Shown: piece after piece, positions 26,001 to 40,700 of the stretch | How the letters are laid out: every line of letters begins with the position of its first letter | How positions within the stretch are numbered: position 1 is the stretch's first letter | Assembly (NCBI RefSeq): GCF_963576545.1 | Contig: NW_026870425.1 | Location: 496,001 to 560,000, forward strand | Reading direction: 5' to 3' | DNA length: 64,000 nucleotides | Origin: Limanda limanda | Taxonomy: Eukaryota > Chordata > Actinopteri > Pleuronectiformes > Pleuronectidae | The notes under the pieces: model-generated | Seen by the model: the letters and a program-made list of their open reading frames with translations, nothing else | What the model was told of the DNA's origin: nothing | Databases searched by the model: none | Made by a program: the position numbers and the translations under genes

Positions 26001-29000
26001 CCTTCCGAAGGTCGTACAAGCTCGGGGATGGTACCAATCGATCCGCAGGACCCAAATTAGTCCAGACGCAACCACTTTCCAAGTCTCTCCGACCTTCACA
26101 AAAAAAGTTATTCAAGAATATCTCCTTCTCCTATGCGCTTTTATCCCTAACCCTAACCCTTCCGAAAGTCGGAGAAGCTCAAGGATGGTACCGATCGATG
26201 CGCATTACCCCATTTAGTGGGGGTAGATCCTACTTGCAAGTCTCTCCGACCTTCACAAAAAAAGTTATTCAAGAATATCTCCTCAGATTTGGGGGAATTT
26301 CGTCGGTCGACCCCTTCCGAAGGTCGTACAAGCTCGGGGATGGTACCAATCGATCCGCAGGACCCAAATTAGTACAGACGCAACCACTTTCCATGTCTCT
26401 CCGACCTTCACAAAAAAAGTTATTCAAGAATATCTCCTTCTCCTATGTGCTTTTATCCCTAACCCCTAACCCTTCCGAAAGTCGGAGAAGCTCAAGGATG
26501 GTACCGATCGATGCGCATTACCCCATTTAGTGGGGGTAGAGCCTACTTGCAAGTCTCTCCGACCTTCACAAAAAAAGTTATTCAAGAATATCTCCTCAGA
26601 TTTGGGGGAATTTCGTCGGTCGACCCCTTCCGAAGGTCGTACAAGCTCGGGGATGGTACCAATCGATCCGCAGGACCCAAATTAGTCCAGACGCAACCAC
26701 TTTCCAAGTCTCTCCGACCTTCACAAAAAAAGTTATTCAAGAATATCTCCTTCTCCTATGCGCTTTTATCCCTAACCCTAACCCTAACCCTTCCGAAAGT
26801 CGGAGAAGCTCAAGGATGGTACCGATCGATGCGCATTACCCCAATTAGTGGGGGTAGAGCCTACTTGCAAGTCTCTCCGACCTTCACAAAAAAAGTTATT
26901 CAAGAATATCTCCTCAGATTTGGGGGAATTTCGTCGGTCGACCCCTTCCGAAGGTCGTACAAGCTCGGGGATGGTACCAATCGATCCGCAGGACCCAAAT
27001 TAGTCCAGACGCAACCACTTTCCAAGTCTCTCCGACCTTCACAAAAAAAGTTATTCAAGAATATCTCCTTCTCCTATGTGCTTTTATCCCTAACCCTAAC
27101 CCTAACCCATCCAAAAGTCGGAGAAGCTCAAGGATGGTACCGATCGATGTGAATTACCCCATTTAGTGGGGGTAGAGCCTACTTGCAAGTCTCTCCGACC
27201 TTCACAAAAAAAGTTATTCAAGAATATCTCCTCAGATTTGGGGGAATTTCGTCGGTCGACCCCTTCCGAAGGTCGTACAAGCTCGGGGATGGTACCAATC
27301 GATCCGCAGGACCCAAATTAGTCCAGACGCAACCACTTTCCAAGTCTCTCCGACCTTCACAAAAAAAGTTATTCAAGAATATCTCCTTCTCCTATGTGCT
27401 TTTATCCCTAACCCCTAACCCTTCCGAAAGTCGGAGAAGCTCAAGGATGGTACCGATCGATGCGCATTACCCCATTTAGTGGGGGTAGAGCCTACTTGCA
27501 AGTCTCTCCGACCTTCACAAAAAAAGTTATTCAAGAATATCTCCTCAGATTTGGGGGAATTTCGTCGGTCGACCCCTTCCGAAGGTCGTACAAGCTCGGG
27601 GATGGTACCAATCGATCCGCAGGACCCAAATTAGTCCAGATGCAACCACTTTCCAAGTCTCTCTGACCTTCACAAAAAAAGTTATTCAAGAATATCTCCT
27701 TCTCCTATGTGCTTTTATCCCTAACCCCTAACCCTTCCGAAAGTCGGAGAAGCTCAAGGATGGTACCGATCGATGCGCATTACCCCATTTAGTGGGGGTA
27801 GAGCCTACTTGCAAGTCTCTCCGACCTTCACAAAAAAAGTTATTCAAGAATATCTCCTCAGATTTGGGGGAATTTCGTCAGTCGACCCCTTCCGAAGGTC
27901 GTACAAGCTCGGGGATGGTACCAATCGATCCGCAGGACCCAAATTAGTCCAGACGCAACCACTTTCCAAGTCTCTCCGACCTTCACAAAAAAAGTTATTC
28001 AAGAATATGTCCTTCTCCTATGTGCTTTTATCCCTAACCCCTAACCCTTCCGAAAGTCGGAGAAGCTCAAAGATGGTACCGATCGATGCGCATTACCCCA
28101 TTTAGTGGGGGTAGAGCCTACTTGCAAGTCTCTCCGACCTTCACAAAAAAAGTTATTCAAGAATATCTCCTCAGATTTGGGGGAATTTCGTCGGTCGACC
28201 CCTTCCGAAGGTCGTACAAGCTCGGGGATGGTACCAATCGATCCGCAGGACCCAAATTAGTCCAGACGCAACCACTTTCCAAGTCTCTCCGACCTTCACA
28301 AAAAAAGTTATTCAAGAATATGTCCTTCTCCTATGTGCTTTTATCCCTAACCCCTAACCCTTCCGAAAGTCGGAGAAGCTCAAAGATGGTACCGATCGAT
28401 GCGCATTACCCCATTTAGTGGGGGTAGAGCCTACTTGCAAGTCTCTCCGACCTTCACAAAAAAAGTTATTCAAGAATATCTCCTCAGATTTGGGGGGATT
28501 TCGTCGGTCGACCCCTTCCGAAGGTCGTACAAGCTCGGGGATGGTACCAATCGATCTGCAGGACCCAAATTAGTCCAGACGTAACCACTTTCCAAGTCTC
28601 TCCGACCTTCACAAAAAAAGTTATTCAAGAATATCTCCTTCTCCTATGCGCTTTTATCCCTAACCCTAACCCTAACCCTTCCGAAAGTCGGAGAAGCTCA
28701 AGGATGGTACCGATCGATGCGCATTACCCCATTTAGTGGGGGTAGAGCCTACTTACAAGTCTCTCCGACCTTCACAAAAAAAGTTATTCAAGAATATCTC
28801 CTCAGATTTGGGGGAATTTCGTCGGTCGACCCCTTCCGAAGGTCGTACAAGCTCGGGGATGGTACCAATCGATCCGCAGGACCCAAATTAGTCCAGACGC
28901 AACCACTTTCCAAGTCTCTCCGACCTTCACAAAAAAAGTTATTCAAGAATATGTCCTTCTCCTATGTGCTTTTATCCCTAACCCCTAACCCTTCCGAAAG

Positions 29001-32000
29001 TCGGAGAAGCTCAAAGATGGTACCGATCGATGCGCATTACCCCATTTAGTGGGGGTAGAGCCTACTTGCAAGTCTCTCCGACCTTCACAAAAAAAGTTAT
29101 TCAAGAATATCTCCTCAGATTTGGGGGAATTTCGTCGGTCGACCCCTTCCGAAGGTCGTACAAGCTCGGGGATGGTACCAATCGATCTGCAGGACCCAAA
29201 TTAGTCCAGACGTAACCACTTTCCAAGTCTCTCCGACCTTCACAAAAAAAGTTATTCAAGAATATCTCCTTCTCCTATGCGCTTTTATCCCTAACCCTAA
29301 CCCTAACCCTTCCGAAAGTCGGAGAAGCTCAAGGATGGTACCGATCGATGCGCATTACCCCATTTAGTGGGGGTAGAGCCTACTTGCAAGTCTCTCCGAC
29401 CTTCACAAAAAAAGTTATTCAAGAATATCTCCTCAGATTTGGGGGAATTTCGTCGGTCGACCCCTTCCGAAGGTCGTACAAGCTCGGGGATGGTACCAAT
29501 CGATCCGCAGGACCCAAATTAGTCCAGACGCAACCACTTTCCAAGTCTCTCCGACCTTCACAAAAAAAGTTATTCAAGAATATCTCCTTCTCCTATGTGC
29601 TTTTATCCCTAACCCCTAACCCTTCCGAAAGTCGGAGAAGCTCAAGGATGGTACCGATCGATGCGCATTACCCCATTTAGTGGGGGTAGAGCCTACTTGC
29701 AAGTCTCTCCGACCTTCACAAAAAAAGTTATTCAAGAATATCTCCTCAGATTTGGGGGAATTTCGTCGGTCGACCCCTTCCAAAGGTCGTACAAGCTCGG
29801 GGATGGTACCAATCGATCTGCAGGACCCAAATTAGTCCAGACGCAACCACTTTCCAAGTCTCTCCGACCTTCACAAAAAAAGTTATTCAAGAATATCTCC
29901 TTCTCCTATGCGCTTTTATCCCTAACCCTAACCCTAACCCTTCCGAAAGTCGGAGAAGCTCAAGGATGGTACCGATCGATGCGCATTACCCCATTTAGTG
30001 GGGATAAAGCCTACTTGCAAGTCTCTCCGACCTTCACAAAAAAAGTTATTCAAGAATATCTCCTTCTCCTATGTGCTTTTATCCCTAACCCCTAACCCTT
30101 CCGAAAGTCGGAGAAGCTCAAGGATGGTACCGATCGATGCGCATTACCCCATTTAGTGGGGGTAGAGCCTACTTGCAAGTCTCTCCGACCTTCACAAAAA
30201 AAGTTATTCAAGAATATCTCCTCAGATTTGGGGGAATTTCGTCGGTCGACCCCTTCCGAAGGTCGTACAAGCTCGGGGATGGTACCAATCGATCCGCAGG
30301 ACCCAAATTAGTCCAGACGCAACCACTTTCCAAGTCTCTCCGACCTTCACAGAAAAAGTTATTCAAGAATATCTCCTTCTCCTATGCGCTTTTATCCCTA
30401 ACCCTAACCCTAACCCTTCCGAAAGTTGGAGAAGCTCAAGGATGGTACCGATCGATGCGCATTACCCCATTTAGTGGGTGTAAAGCCTACTTGCAAGTCT
30501 CTCCGACCTTCACAAAAAAAGTTATTCAAGAATATCTCCTCAGATTTGGGGGAATTTCGTCGGTCGACCCCTTCCGAAGGTCGTACAAGCTCGGGGATGG
30601 TACCAATCGATCCGCAGGACCCAAATTAGTCCAGACGCAACCACTTTCCAAGTCTCTCCGACCTTCACAAAAAAAGTTATTCAAGAATATCTCCTTCTCC
30701 TATGTGCTTTTATCCCTAACCCTAACCCTAACCCTTCCGAAAGTCGGAAAAGCTCAAGGATGGTACCGATCGATGTGCATTACCCCATTTAGTGGGGGTA
30801 GAGCCTACTTGCAAGTCTCTCCGACCTTCACAAAAAAAGTTATTCAAGAATATCTCCTCAGATTTGGGGGAATTTCGTCGGTCGACCCCTTCCGAAGGTC
30901 GTACAAGCTCGGGGATGGTACCAATCGATCCGCAGGACCCAAATTAGTCCAGACGCAACCACTTTCCAAGTCTCTCCGACCTTCACAAAAAAAGTTATTC
31001 AAGAATATCTCCTTCTCCTATGTGCTTTTATCCCTAACCCCTAACCCTTCCGAAAGTCGGAAAAGCTCAAGGATGGTACCGATCGATGCGCATTACCCCA
31101 TTTAGTGGGGGTAGAGCCTACTTGCAAGTCTCTCCGACCTTCACAAAAAAAGTTATTCAAGAATATCTCCTCAGATTTGGGGGAATTTCGTCGGTCGACC
31201 TCTTCCGAAGGTCGTACAAGCTCGGGGATGGTACCAATCGATCCGCAGGACCCAAATTAGTCCAGATGCAACCACTTTCCAAGTCTCTCCGACCTTCACA
31301 AAAAAAGTTATTCAAGAATATCTCCTTCTCCTATGTGCTTTTATCCCTAACCCCTAACGCTTCCGAAAGTCGGAGAAGCTCAAGGATGGTACCGATCGAT
31401 GCGCATTACCCCATTTAGTGGGGGTAGAGCCTACTTGCAAGTCTCTCCGACCTTCACAAAAAAAGTTATTCAAGAATATCTCCTCAGATTTGGGGGAATT
31501 TCGTCGGTCGACCCCTTGCGAAGGTCGTACAAGCTCGGGGATTGTACCAATCGATCCGCAGGACCCAAATTAGTCCAGACGCAACCACTTTCCAAGTCTC
31601 TCCGACCTTCACAAAAAAAGTTATTCAAGAATATCTCCTTCTCCTATGCGCATTTATCCCTAACCCTAACCCTAACCCTTCCGAAAGTCGGAGAAGCTCA
31701 AGGATGGTACCGATCGATGCGCATTACCCCATTTAGTGGGGGTAGAGCCTACTTGCAAGTCTCTCCGACCTTCACAAAAAAGTTATTCAAGAATATCTCC
31801 TCAGATTTGGGGGAATTTCATCGGTTGACCCCTTCCGAAGGTCGTACAAGCTCGGGGATGGTACCAATCGATCCGCAGGACCCAAATTAGTCCAGACGCA
31901 ACCACTTTCCAAGTCTCTCCGACCTTCACAAAAAAAGTTATTCAAGAATATCTCCTTCTCCTATGTGCTTTTATCCCTAACCCCTAACCCTAACCCATCC

Positions 32001-34240
32001 GAAAGTCGGAGAAGCTCAAGGATGGTACCGATCGATGTGCATTACCCCATTTAGTGGGGATAGAGCCTACTTGCAAGTCTCTCCGACCTTCACAAAAAAA
32101 GTTATTCAAGAATATCTCCTCAGATTTGGGGGAATTTCGTCGGTCGACCCCTTCCGAAGGTTGTACAAGCTCGGGGATGGTACCAATCGATCCGCAGGAC
32201 CCAAATTAGTCCAGACGCAACCACTTTCCAAGTCTCTCCGACCTTCACAAAAAAAGTTATTCAAGAATATCTCCTTCTCCTATGCGCTTTTATCCCTAAC
32301 CCTAACCCTAACCCTTCCGAAAGTTGGAGAAGCTCAAGGATGGTACCGATCGATGCGCATTACCCCATTTAGTGGGGGTAAAGCCTACTTGCAAGTCTCT
32401 CCGACCTTCACAAAAAAAGTTATTCAAGAATATCTCCTCAGATTTGGGGGAATTTCGTCGGTCGACCCCTTCCGAAGGTCGTACAAGCTCGGGGATGGTA
32501 CCAATCGATCCGCAGGACCCAAATTAGTCCAGACGCAACCACTTTCCAAGTCTCTCCGACCTTCACAAAAAAAGTTATTCAAGAATATCTCCTTCTCCTA
32601 TGTGCTTTTATCCCTAACCCTAACCCTAACCCTTCCGAAAGTCGGAGAAGCTCAAGGATGGTACCGATCGATGTGCATTACCCCATTTAGTGGGGGTAGA
32701 GCCTACTTGCAAGTCTCTCCGACCTTCACAAAAAAAGTTATTCAAGAATATCTCCTCAGATTTGGGGGAATTTCGTCGGTCGACCCCTTCCGAAGGTCGT
32801 ACAAGCTCGGGGATGGTACCAATCGATCCGCAGGACCCAAATTAGTCCAGACGCAATCACTTTCCAAGTCTCTCCGACCTTCACAAAAAAAGTTATTCAA
32901 GAATATCTCCTTCTCCTATGTGCTTTTATCCCTAACCCCTAACCCTTCCGAAAGTCGGAGAAGCTCAAGGATGGTACCGATCGATGCGCATTACCCCATT
33001 TAGTGGGGGTAGAGCCTACTTGCAAGTCTCTCCGACCTTCACAAAAAAAGTTATTCAAGAATATCTCCTCAGATTTGGGGGAATTTCGTCGGTCGACCTC
33101 TTCCGAAGGTCGTACAAGCTCGGGGATGGTACCAATCGATCCGCAGGACCCAAATTAGTCCAGATGCAACCACTTTCCAAGTCTCTCCGACCTTCGCAAA
33201 AAAAGTTATTCAAGAATATCTCCTTCTCCTATGTGCTTTTATCCCTAACCCCTAACGCTTCCGAAAGTCGGAGAAGCTCAAGGATGGTACCGATCGATGC
33301 GCATTACCCCATTTAGTGGGGGTAGAGCCTACTTGCAAGTCTCTCCGACCTTCACAAAAAAAGTTATTCAAGAATATCTCCTCAGATTTGGGGGAATTTC
33401 GTCGGTCGACCCCTTGCGAAGGTCGTACAAGCTCGGGGATTGTACCAATCGATCCGCAGGACCCAAATTAGTCCAGACGCAACCACTTTCCAAGTCTCTC
33501 CGACCTTCACAAAAAAAGTTATTCAAGAATATCTCCTTCTCCTATGCGCTTTTATCCCTAACCCTAACCCTAACCCTTCCGAAAGTCGGAGAAGCTCAAG
33601 GATGGTACCGATCGATGCGCATTACCCCATTTAGTGGGGGTAGAGCCTACTTGCAAGTCTCTCCGACCTTCACAAAAAAAGTTATTCAAGAATATCTCCT
33701 CAGATTTGGGGGAATTTCGTCGGTCGACCCCTTCCGAAGGTCGTACAAGCTCGGGGATGGTACCAATCGATCCGCAGGACCCAAATTAGTCCAGACGCAA
33801 CCACTTTCCAAGTCTCTCCGACCTTCACAAAAAAAGTTATTCAAGAATATCTCCTTCTCCTATGTGCTTTTATCCCTAACCCCTAACCCTTCCGAAAGTC
33901 GGAGAAGCTCAAGGATGGTACCGATCGATGCGCATTACCCCATTTAGTGGGGGTAGAGCCTACTTGCAAGTCTCTCCGACCTTCACAAAAAAAGTTATTC
34001 AAGAATATCTCCTCAGATTTGGGGGAATTTCGTCGGTCGACCTCTTCCGAAGGTCGTACAAGCTCGGGGATGGTACCAATCGATCCGCAGGACCCAAATT
34101 AGTCCAGATGCAACCACTCTCCAAGTCTCTCCGACCTTCACAAAAAAAGTTATTCAAGAATATCTCCTTCTCCTATGTGCTTTTATCCCTAACCCCTAAC
34201 GCTTCCGAAAGTCGGAGAAGCTCAAGGATGGTACCGATCG

Positions 34241-36752
34241 ATGCGCATTACCCCATTTAGTGGGGGTAGAGCCTACTTGCAAGTCTCTCCGACCTTCACA
34301 AAAAAAGTTATTCAAGAATATCTCCTCAGATTTGGGGGAATTTCGTCGGTCGACCCCTTGCGAAGGTCGTACAAGCTCGGGGATTGTACCAATCGTTCCG
34401 CAGGACCCAAATTAGTCCAGACGCAACCACTTTCCAAGTCTCTCCGACCTTCACAAAAAAAGTTATTCAAGAATATCTCCTTCTCCTATGCGCTTTTATC
34501 CCTAACCCTAACCCTAACCCTTCCGAAAGTCGGAGAAGCTCAAGGATGGTACCGATCGATGCGCATTACCCCATTTAGTGGGGGTAGAGCCTACTTGCAA
34601 GTCTCTCCGACCTTCACAAAAAAAGTTATTCAAGAATATCTCCTCAGATTTGGGGGAATTTCGTCGTTCGACCCCTTCCGAAGGTCGCACAAGCTCGGGG
34701 ATGGTACCAATCGATCCGCAGGACCCAAATTAGTCCAGACGCAACCACTTTCCAAGTCTCTCCGACCTTCACAAAAAAAGTTATTCAAGAATATCTCCTT
34801 CTCCTATGCGCTTTTATCCCTAACCCTAACCCTTCCGAAAGTCGGAGAAGCTCAAGGATGGTACCGATCGATGTGCATTACCCCATTTAGTGGGGGTAGA
34901 GCCTACTTGCAAGTCTCTCCGACCTTCACAAAAAAAGTTATTCAAGAATATCTCCTCAGATTTGGGGGAATTTCGTCGGTCGACCCCTTCCGAAGGTCGT
35001 ACAAGCTCAGGGATGGTACCAATCGATCCGCAGGACCCAAATTAGTCCAGACGCAACCACTTTCCAAGTCTCTCCGACCTTCACAAAAAAAGTTATTCAA
35101 GAATATCTCCTTCTCCTATGTGCTTTTATCCCTAACCCCTAACCCTTACGAAAGTCGGAGAAGCTCAAGGATGGTACCGATCGATGCGCATTACCCCATT
35201 TAGTGGGGGTAGAGCCTACTTGCAAGTCTCTCCAACCTTCACAAAAAAAGTTATTCAAGAATATCTCCTCAGATTTGGGGGAATTTCGTCGGTCGACCTC
35301 TTCCGAAGGTCGTACAAGCTCGGGGATGGTACCAATCGATCCGCAGGACCCAAATTAGTCCAGATGCAACCACTTTCCAAGTCTCTCCGACCTTCACAAA
35401 AAAAGTTATTCAAGAATATCTCCTTCTCCTATGTGCTTTTATCCCTAACCCCTAACGCTTCCGAAAGTCGGAGAAGCTCAAGGATGGTACCGATCGATGT
35501 GCATTACCCCATTTAGTGGGGGTAGAGCCTACTTGCAAGTCTCTCCGACCTTCACAAAAAAAGTTATTCAAGAATATCTCCTCAGATTTGGGGGAATTTC
35601 GTCGGTCGACCCCTTGCGAAGGTCGTACAAGCTCGGGGATTGTACCAATCGTTCCGCAGGACCCAAATTAGTCCAGACGCAACCACTTTCCAAGTCTCTC
35701 CGACCTTCACAAAAAAAGTTATTCAAGAATATCTCCTTCTCCTATGCGCTTTTATCCCTAACCCTAACCCTAACCCTTCCGAAAGTCGGAGAAGCTCAAG
35801 GATGGTACCGATCGATGCGCATTACCCCATTTAGTGGGGGTAGAGCCTACTTGCAAGTCTCTCCGACCTTCACAAAAAAAGTTATTCAAGAATATCTCCT
35901 CAGATTTGGGGGAATTTCGTCGTTCGACCCCTTCCGAAGGTCGTACAAGCTCGGGGATGGTACCAATCGATCCGCAGGACCCAAATTAGTCCAGACGCAA
36001 CCACTTTCCAAGTCTCTCCGACCTTCACAAAAAAAGTTATTCAAGAATATCTCCTTCTCCTATGCGCTTTTATCCCTAACCCTAACCCTTCCGAAAGTCG
36101 GAGAAGCTCAAGGATGGTACCGATCGATGTGCATTACCCCATTTAGTGGGGGTAGAGCCTACTTGCAAGTCTCTCCGACCTTCACAAAAAAAGTTATTCA
36201 AGAATATCTCCTCAGATTTGGGGGAATTTCGTCGGTCGACCCCTTCCGAAGGTCGTACAAGCTCAGGGATGGTACCAATCGATCCGCAGGACCCAAATTA
36301 GTCCAGACGCAACCACTTTCCAAGTCTCTCCGACCTTCACAAAAAAAGTTATTCAAGAATATCTCCTTCTCCTATGTGCTTTTATCCCTAACCCCTAACC
36401 CTTACGAAAGTCGGAGAAGCTCAAGGATGGTACCGATCGATGCGCATTACCCCATTTAGTGGGGGTAGAGCCTACTTGCAAGTCTCTCCGACCTTCACAA
36501 AAAAAGTTATTCAAGAATATCTCCTCAGATTTGGGGGAATTTCGTCGGTCGACCTCTTCCGAAGGTCGTACAAGCTCGGGGATGGTACCAATCGATCCGC
36601 AGGACCCAAATTAGTCCAGATGCAACCACTTTCCAAGTCTCTCCGACCTTCACAAAAAAAGTTATTCAAGAATATCTCCTTCTCCTATGTGCTTTTATCC
36701 CTAACCCCTAACCCTTCCGAAAGTCGGAGAAGCTCAAGGATGGTACCGATCG
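34241..36752 (+). repeat. 1256 bp tandem duplication (two copies)
   Basis: Units at 34241 and 35497 begin near-identical four-unit blocks. Private markers shared at a 1256 bp offset are GGGATTGTACCAATCGTTCC (34380, 35636), CGTCGTTCGACC (34663, 35919), AGCTCAGGGATGG (about 35007 and 36263) and CCCTTACGAAAG (35145, 36401). The upstream unit with CCCCTAACGC (33928) also has counterparts at 31086, 32984 and 35184, showing repeated use of the same segment. Confidence 0.78.
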
Positions 36753-38803
36753 ATGCGCATTACCCCATTTAGTGGGGATAGAGCCTACTTGCAAGTCTCT
36801 CCGACCTTCACAAAAAAAGTTATTCAAGAATATCTCCTCAGATTTGGGGGAATTTCGTCGGTCGACCCCTTCCGAAGGTCGTACAAGCTCGGGGATGGTA
36901 CCAATCGATCCGCAGGACCCAAATTAGTCCAGACGCAACCACTTTCCAAGTCTCTCCGACCTTCACAAAAAAAGTTATTCAAGAATATCTCCTTCTCCTA
37001 TGCGCTTTTATCCCTAACCCTAACCCTAACCCTTCCGAAAGTCGGAGAAGCTCAAGGATGGTACCGATCGATGCGCATTACCCCATTTAGTGGGGGTAGA
37101 GCCTACTTGCAAGTCTCTCCAACCTTCACAAAAAAAGTTATTCAAGAATATCTCCTCAGATTTGGGGGAATTTCTTCGGTCGACCTCTTCCGAAGGTCGT
37201 ACAAGCTCGGGGATGGTACCAATCGATCCGCAGGACCCAAATTAGTCCAGCTGCAACCACTTTCCAAGTCTCTCCGACCTTCACAAAAAAAGTTATTCAA
37301 GAATATCTCCTTCTCCTATGTGCTTTTATCCCTAACCCTTCCGAAAGTCGGAGAAGCTCAAGGATGGTACCGATCGATGCGAATTACCCCATTTAGTGGG
37401 GGTAGAGCCTACTTGCAAGTCTCTCCGACCTTCACAAAAAAAGTTATTCAAGAATATCTCCTTCTCCTATGTGCTTTTATCCCTAACCCCTAACCCTTCC
37501 GAAAGTCGGAGAAGCTCAAAGATGGTACCGATCGATGCGCATTACCCCATTTAGTGGGGGTAGAGCCTACTTGCCAGTCTCTCCGACCTTCACAAAAAAA
37601 GTTATTCAAGAATATCTCCTCAGATTTGGGGGAATTTCGTCGGTCGACCTCTTCCGAAGGTCGTACAAGCTCGGGGATGGTATCAATCGATCCGCAGGAC
37701 CCAAGTTAGTCCAGATGCAACCACTTTCCAAGTCTCTCCGACCTTCACAAAAAAAGTTATTCAAGAATATCTCCTTCTCCTATGTGCTTTTATCCCTAAC
37801 CCCTAACCCTTCCGAAAGTCGGAGAAGCTCAAGGATGGTACCGATCGATGCGCATTACCCCATTTAGTGGGGGTAGAGCCTACTTGCAAGTCTCTCCGAC
37901 CTTCACAAAAAAAGTTATTCAAGAATATCTCCTCAGATTTGGGGGAATTTCGTCGGTCGACCCCTTCCGAAGGTCGTACAAGCTCGGGGATTGTACCAAT
38001 CGATCCGCAGGACCCAAATTAGTCCAGACGCAACCACTTTCCAAGTCTCTCCGACCTTCACAAAAAAAGTTATTCAAGAATATCTCCTTCTCCTATGCGC
38101 TTTTATCCCTAACCCTAACCCTTCCGAAAGTGTGAGAAGCTCAAGGATGGTACCGATCGATGCGCAGTACCCCATTTAGTGGGGGTAGAGCCTACTTGCA
38201 AGTCTCTCCGACCTTCACAAATAAAGTTATTCAAGAATATCTCCTCAGATTTGGGGGAATTTCGTCGTTCGACCCCTTCCGAAGGTCGTACAAGCTCGGG
38301 GATGGTACCAATCGATCCGCAGGACCCAAATTAGTCCAGACGCAACCACTTTCCAAGTCTCTCCGACCTTCACAAAAAAAGTTATTCAAGAATATCTCCT
38401 TCTCCTATGCGCTTTTATCCCTAACCCTAACCCTTCCGAAAGTCGGAGAAGCTCAAGGATGGTACCGATCGATGTGCATTACCCCATTTAGTGGGGGTAG
38501 AGCCTACTTGCAAGTCTCTCCGACCTTCACAAAAAAAGTTATTCAAGAATATCTCCTCAGATTTGGGGGAATTTCGTCGGTCGACCCCTTCCGAAGGTCG
38601 TACAAGCTCGGGGATGGTACCAATCGATCCGCAGGACCCAAATTAGTCCAGACGCAACCACTTTCCAAGTCTCTCCGACCTTCACAAAAAAAGTTATTCA
38701 AGAATATCTCCTTCTCCTATGTGCTTTTATCCCTAACCCCTAACCCTTACGAAAGTCGGAGAAGCTCAAGGATGGTACCGATCGATGCGCATTACCCCAT
38801 TTA

Positions 38804-40700
38804 GTGGGGGTAGAGCCTACTTGCAAGTCTCTCCGACCTTCACAAAAAAGTTATTCAAGAATATCTCCTCAGATTTGGGGGAATTTCGTCGGTCGACCTC
38901 TTCCGAAGGTCGTACAAGCTCGGGGATGGTACCAATCGATCCGCAGGACCCAAATTAGTCCAGATGCAACCACTTTCCAAGTCTCTCCGACCTTCACAAA
39001 AAAAGTTATTCAAGAATATCTCCTTCTCCTATGTGCTTTTATCCCTAACCCCTAACCCTTCCGAAAGTCGGAGAAGCTCAAGGATGGTACCGATCGATGC
39101 GCATTACCCCATTTAGTGGGGATAGAGCCTACTTGCAGGTCTCTCCGACCTTCACAAAAAAAGTTATTCAAGAATATCTCCTCAGATTTGGGAGAATTTC
39201 GTCGGTCGACCCCTTCCGAAGGTCGTACAAGCTCGGGGATGGTACCAATCGATCCGCAGGACCCAAATTAGTCCAGACGCAACCACTTTCCAAGTCTCTC
39301 CGACCTTCACAAAAAAAGTTATTCAAGAATATCTCCTTCTCCTATGCGCTTTTATCCCTAACCCTAACCCTAACCCTTCCGAAAGTCGGAGAAGCTCAAG
39401 GATGGTACCGATCGATGCGCATTACCCCATTTAGTGGGGGTAGAGCCTACTTGCAAGTCTCTCCGACCTTCACAAAAAAAGTTATTCAAGAATATCTCCT
39501 CAGATTTGGGGGAATTTCGTCGGTCGACCCCTTCCGAAGGTCGTACAAGCTCGGAGATGGTACCAATCGATCCGCAGGACCCAAATTAGTCCAGACGCAA
39601 CCACTTTCCAAGTCTCTCCGACCTTCACAAAAAAAGTTATTCAAGAATATCTCCTTCTCCTATGCGCTTTTATCCCTAACCCTAACCCTTCCGAAAGTCG
39701 GAGAAGCTCAAGGATGGTACCGATCGATGTGCATTACCCCATTTAGTGGGGGTAGAGCCTACTTGCAAGTCTCTCCGACCTTCACAAAAAAAGTTATTCA
39801 AGAATATCTCCTCAGATTTGGGGGAATTTCGTCGGTCGACCCCTTCCGAAGGTCGTACAAGCTCGGGGATGGTACCAATCGATCCGCAGGACCCAAATTA
39901 GTCCAGACGCAACCACTTTCCAAGTCTCTCCGACCTTCACAAAAAAAGTTATTCAAGAATATCTCCTTCTCCTATGTGCTTTTATCCCTAACCCCTAACC
40001 CTTACGAAAGTCGGAGAAGCTCAAGGATGGTACCGATCGATGCGCATTACCCCATTTAGTGGGGGTAGAGCCTACTTGCAAGTCTCTCCGACCTTCACAA
40101 AAAAGTTATTCAAGAATATCTCCTCAGATTTGGGGGAATTTCGTCGGTCGACCTCTTCCGAAGGTCGTACAAGCTCGGGGATGGTACCAATCGATCCGCA
40201 GGACCCAAATTAGTCCAGATGCAACCACTTTCCAAGTCTCTCCGACCTTCACAAAAAAAGTTATTCAAGAATATCTCCTTCTCCTATGTGCTTTTATCCC
40301 TAACCCCTAACCCTTCCGAAAGTCGGAGAAGCTCAAGGATGGTACCGATCGATGCGCATTACCCCATTTAGTGGGGATAGAGCCTACTTGCAAGTCTCTC
40401 CGACCTTCACAAAAAAAGTTATTCAAGAATATCTCCTCAGATTTGGGAGAATTTCGTCGGTCGACCCCTTCCGAAGGTCGTACAAGCTCGGAGATGGTAC
40501 CAATCGATCCGCAGGACCCAAATTAGTCCAGACGCAACCACTTTCCAAGTCTCTCCGACCTTCACAAAAAAAGTTATTCAAGAATATCTCCTTCTCCTAT
40601 GCGCTTTTATCCCTAACCCTAACCCTAACCCTTCCGAAAGTCGGAGAAGCTCAAGGATGGTACCGATCGATGCGCATTACCCCATTTAGTGGGTTAGAGC
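38804..40700 (+). repeat. 1255 bp tandem duplication (partial second copy)
   Basis: The block at 38804 recurs at 40059 with the same six-A tract (CACAAAAAAGTT), TTTAGTGGGGATAGAGCC (39112, 40367) and TTTGGGAGAATTTCG (39187, 40442). The second copy diverges near 40690, where TTTAGTGGGTTAGAGCC has lost bases in the hairpin. Confidence 0.75.

Larger units (their letters stand above)
18963..32525 (+). repeat. ~6.78 kb tandem duplication (two copies)
   Basis: Copy 1 is about 18963-25740 and copy 2 about 25741-32525. Landmarks are offset first by 6778 bp (19108/25886, 19733/26511, 20682/27460, 20995/27773), then by 7091 bp after one extra 313 bp unit (21308/28399, 22570/29661, 23046/30137), then 7097 bp (23989/31086), and by 6785 bp after loss of a unit (25250/32035, 25539/32324). 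At 25741 left-domain sequence abruptly reappears inside the central domain, as expected at the head of a second tandem copy. Confidence 0.82.
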
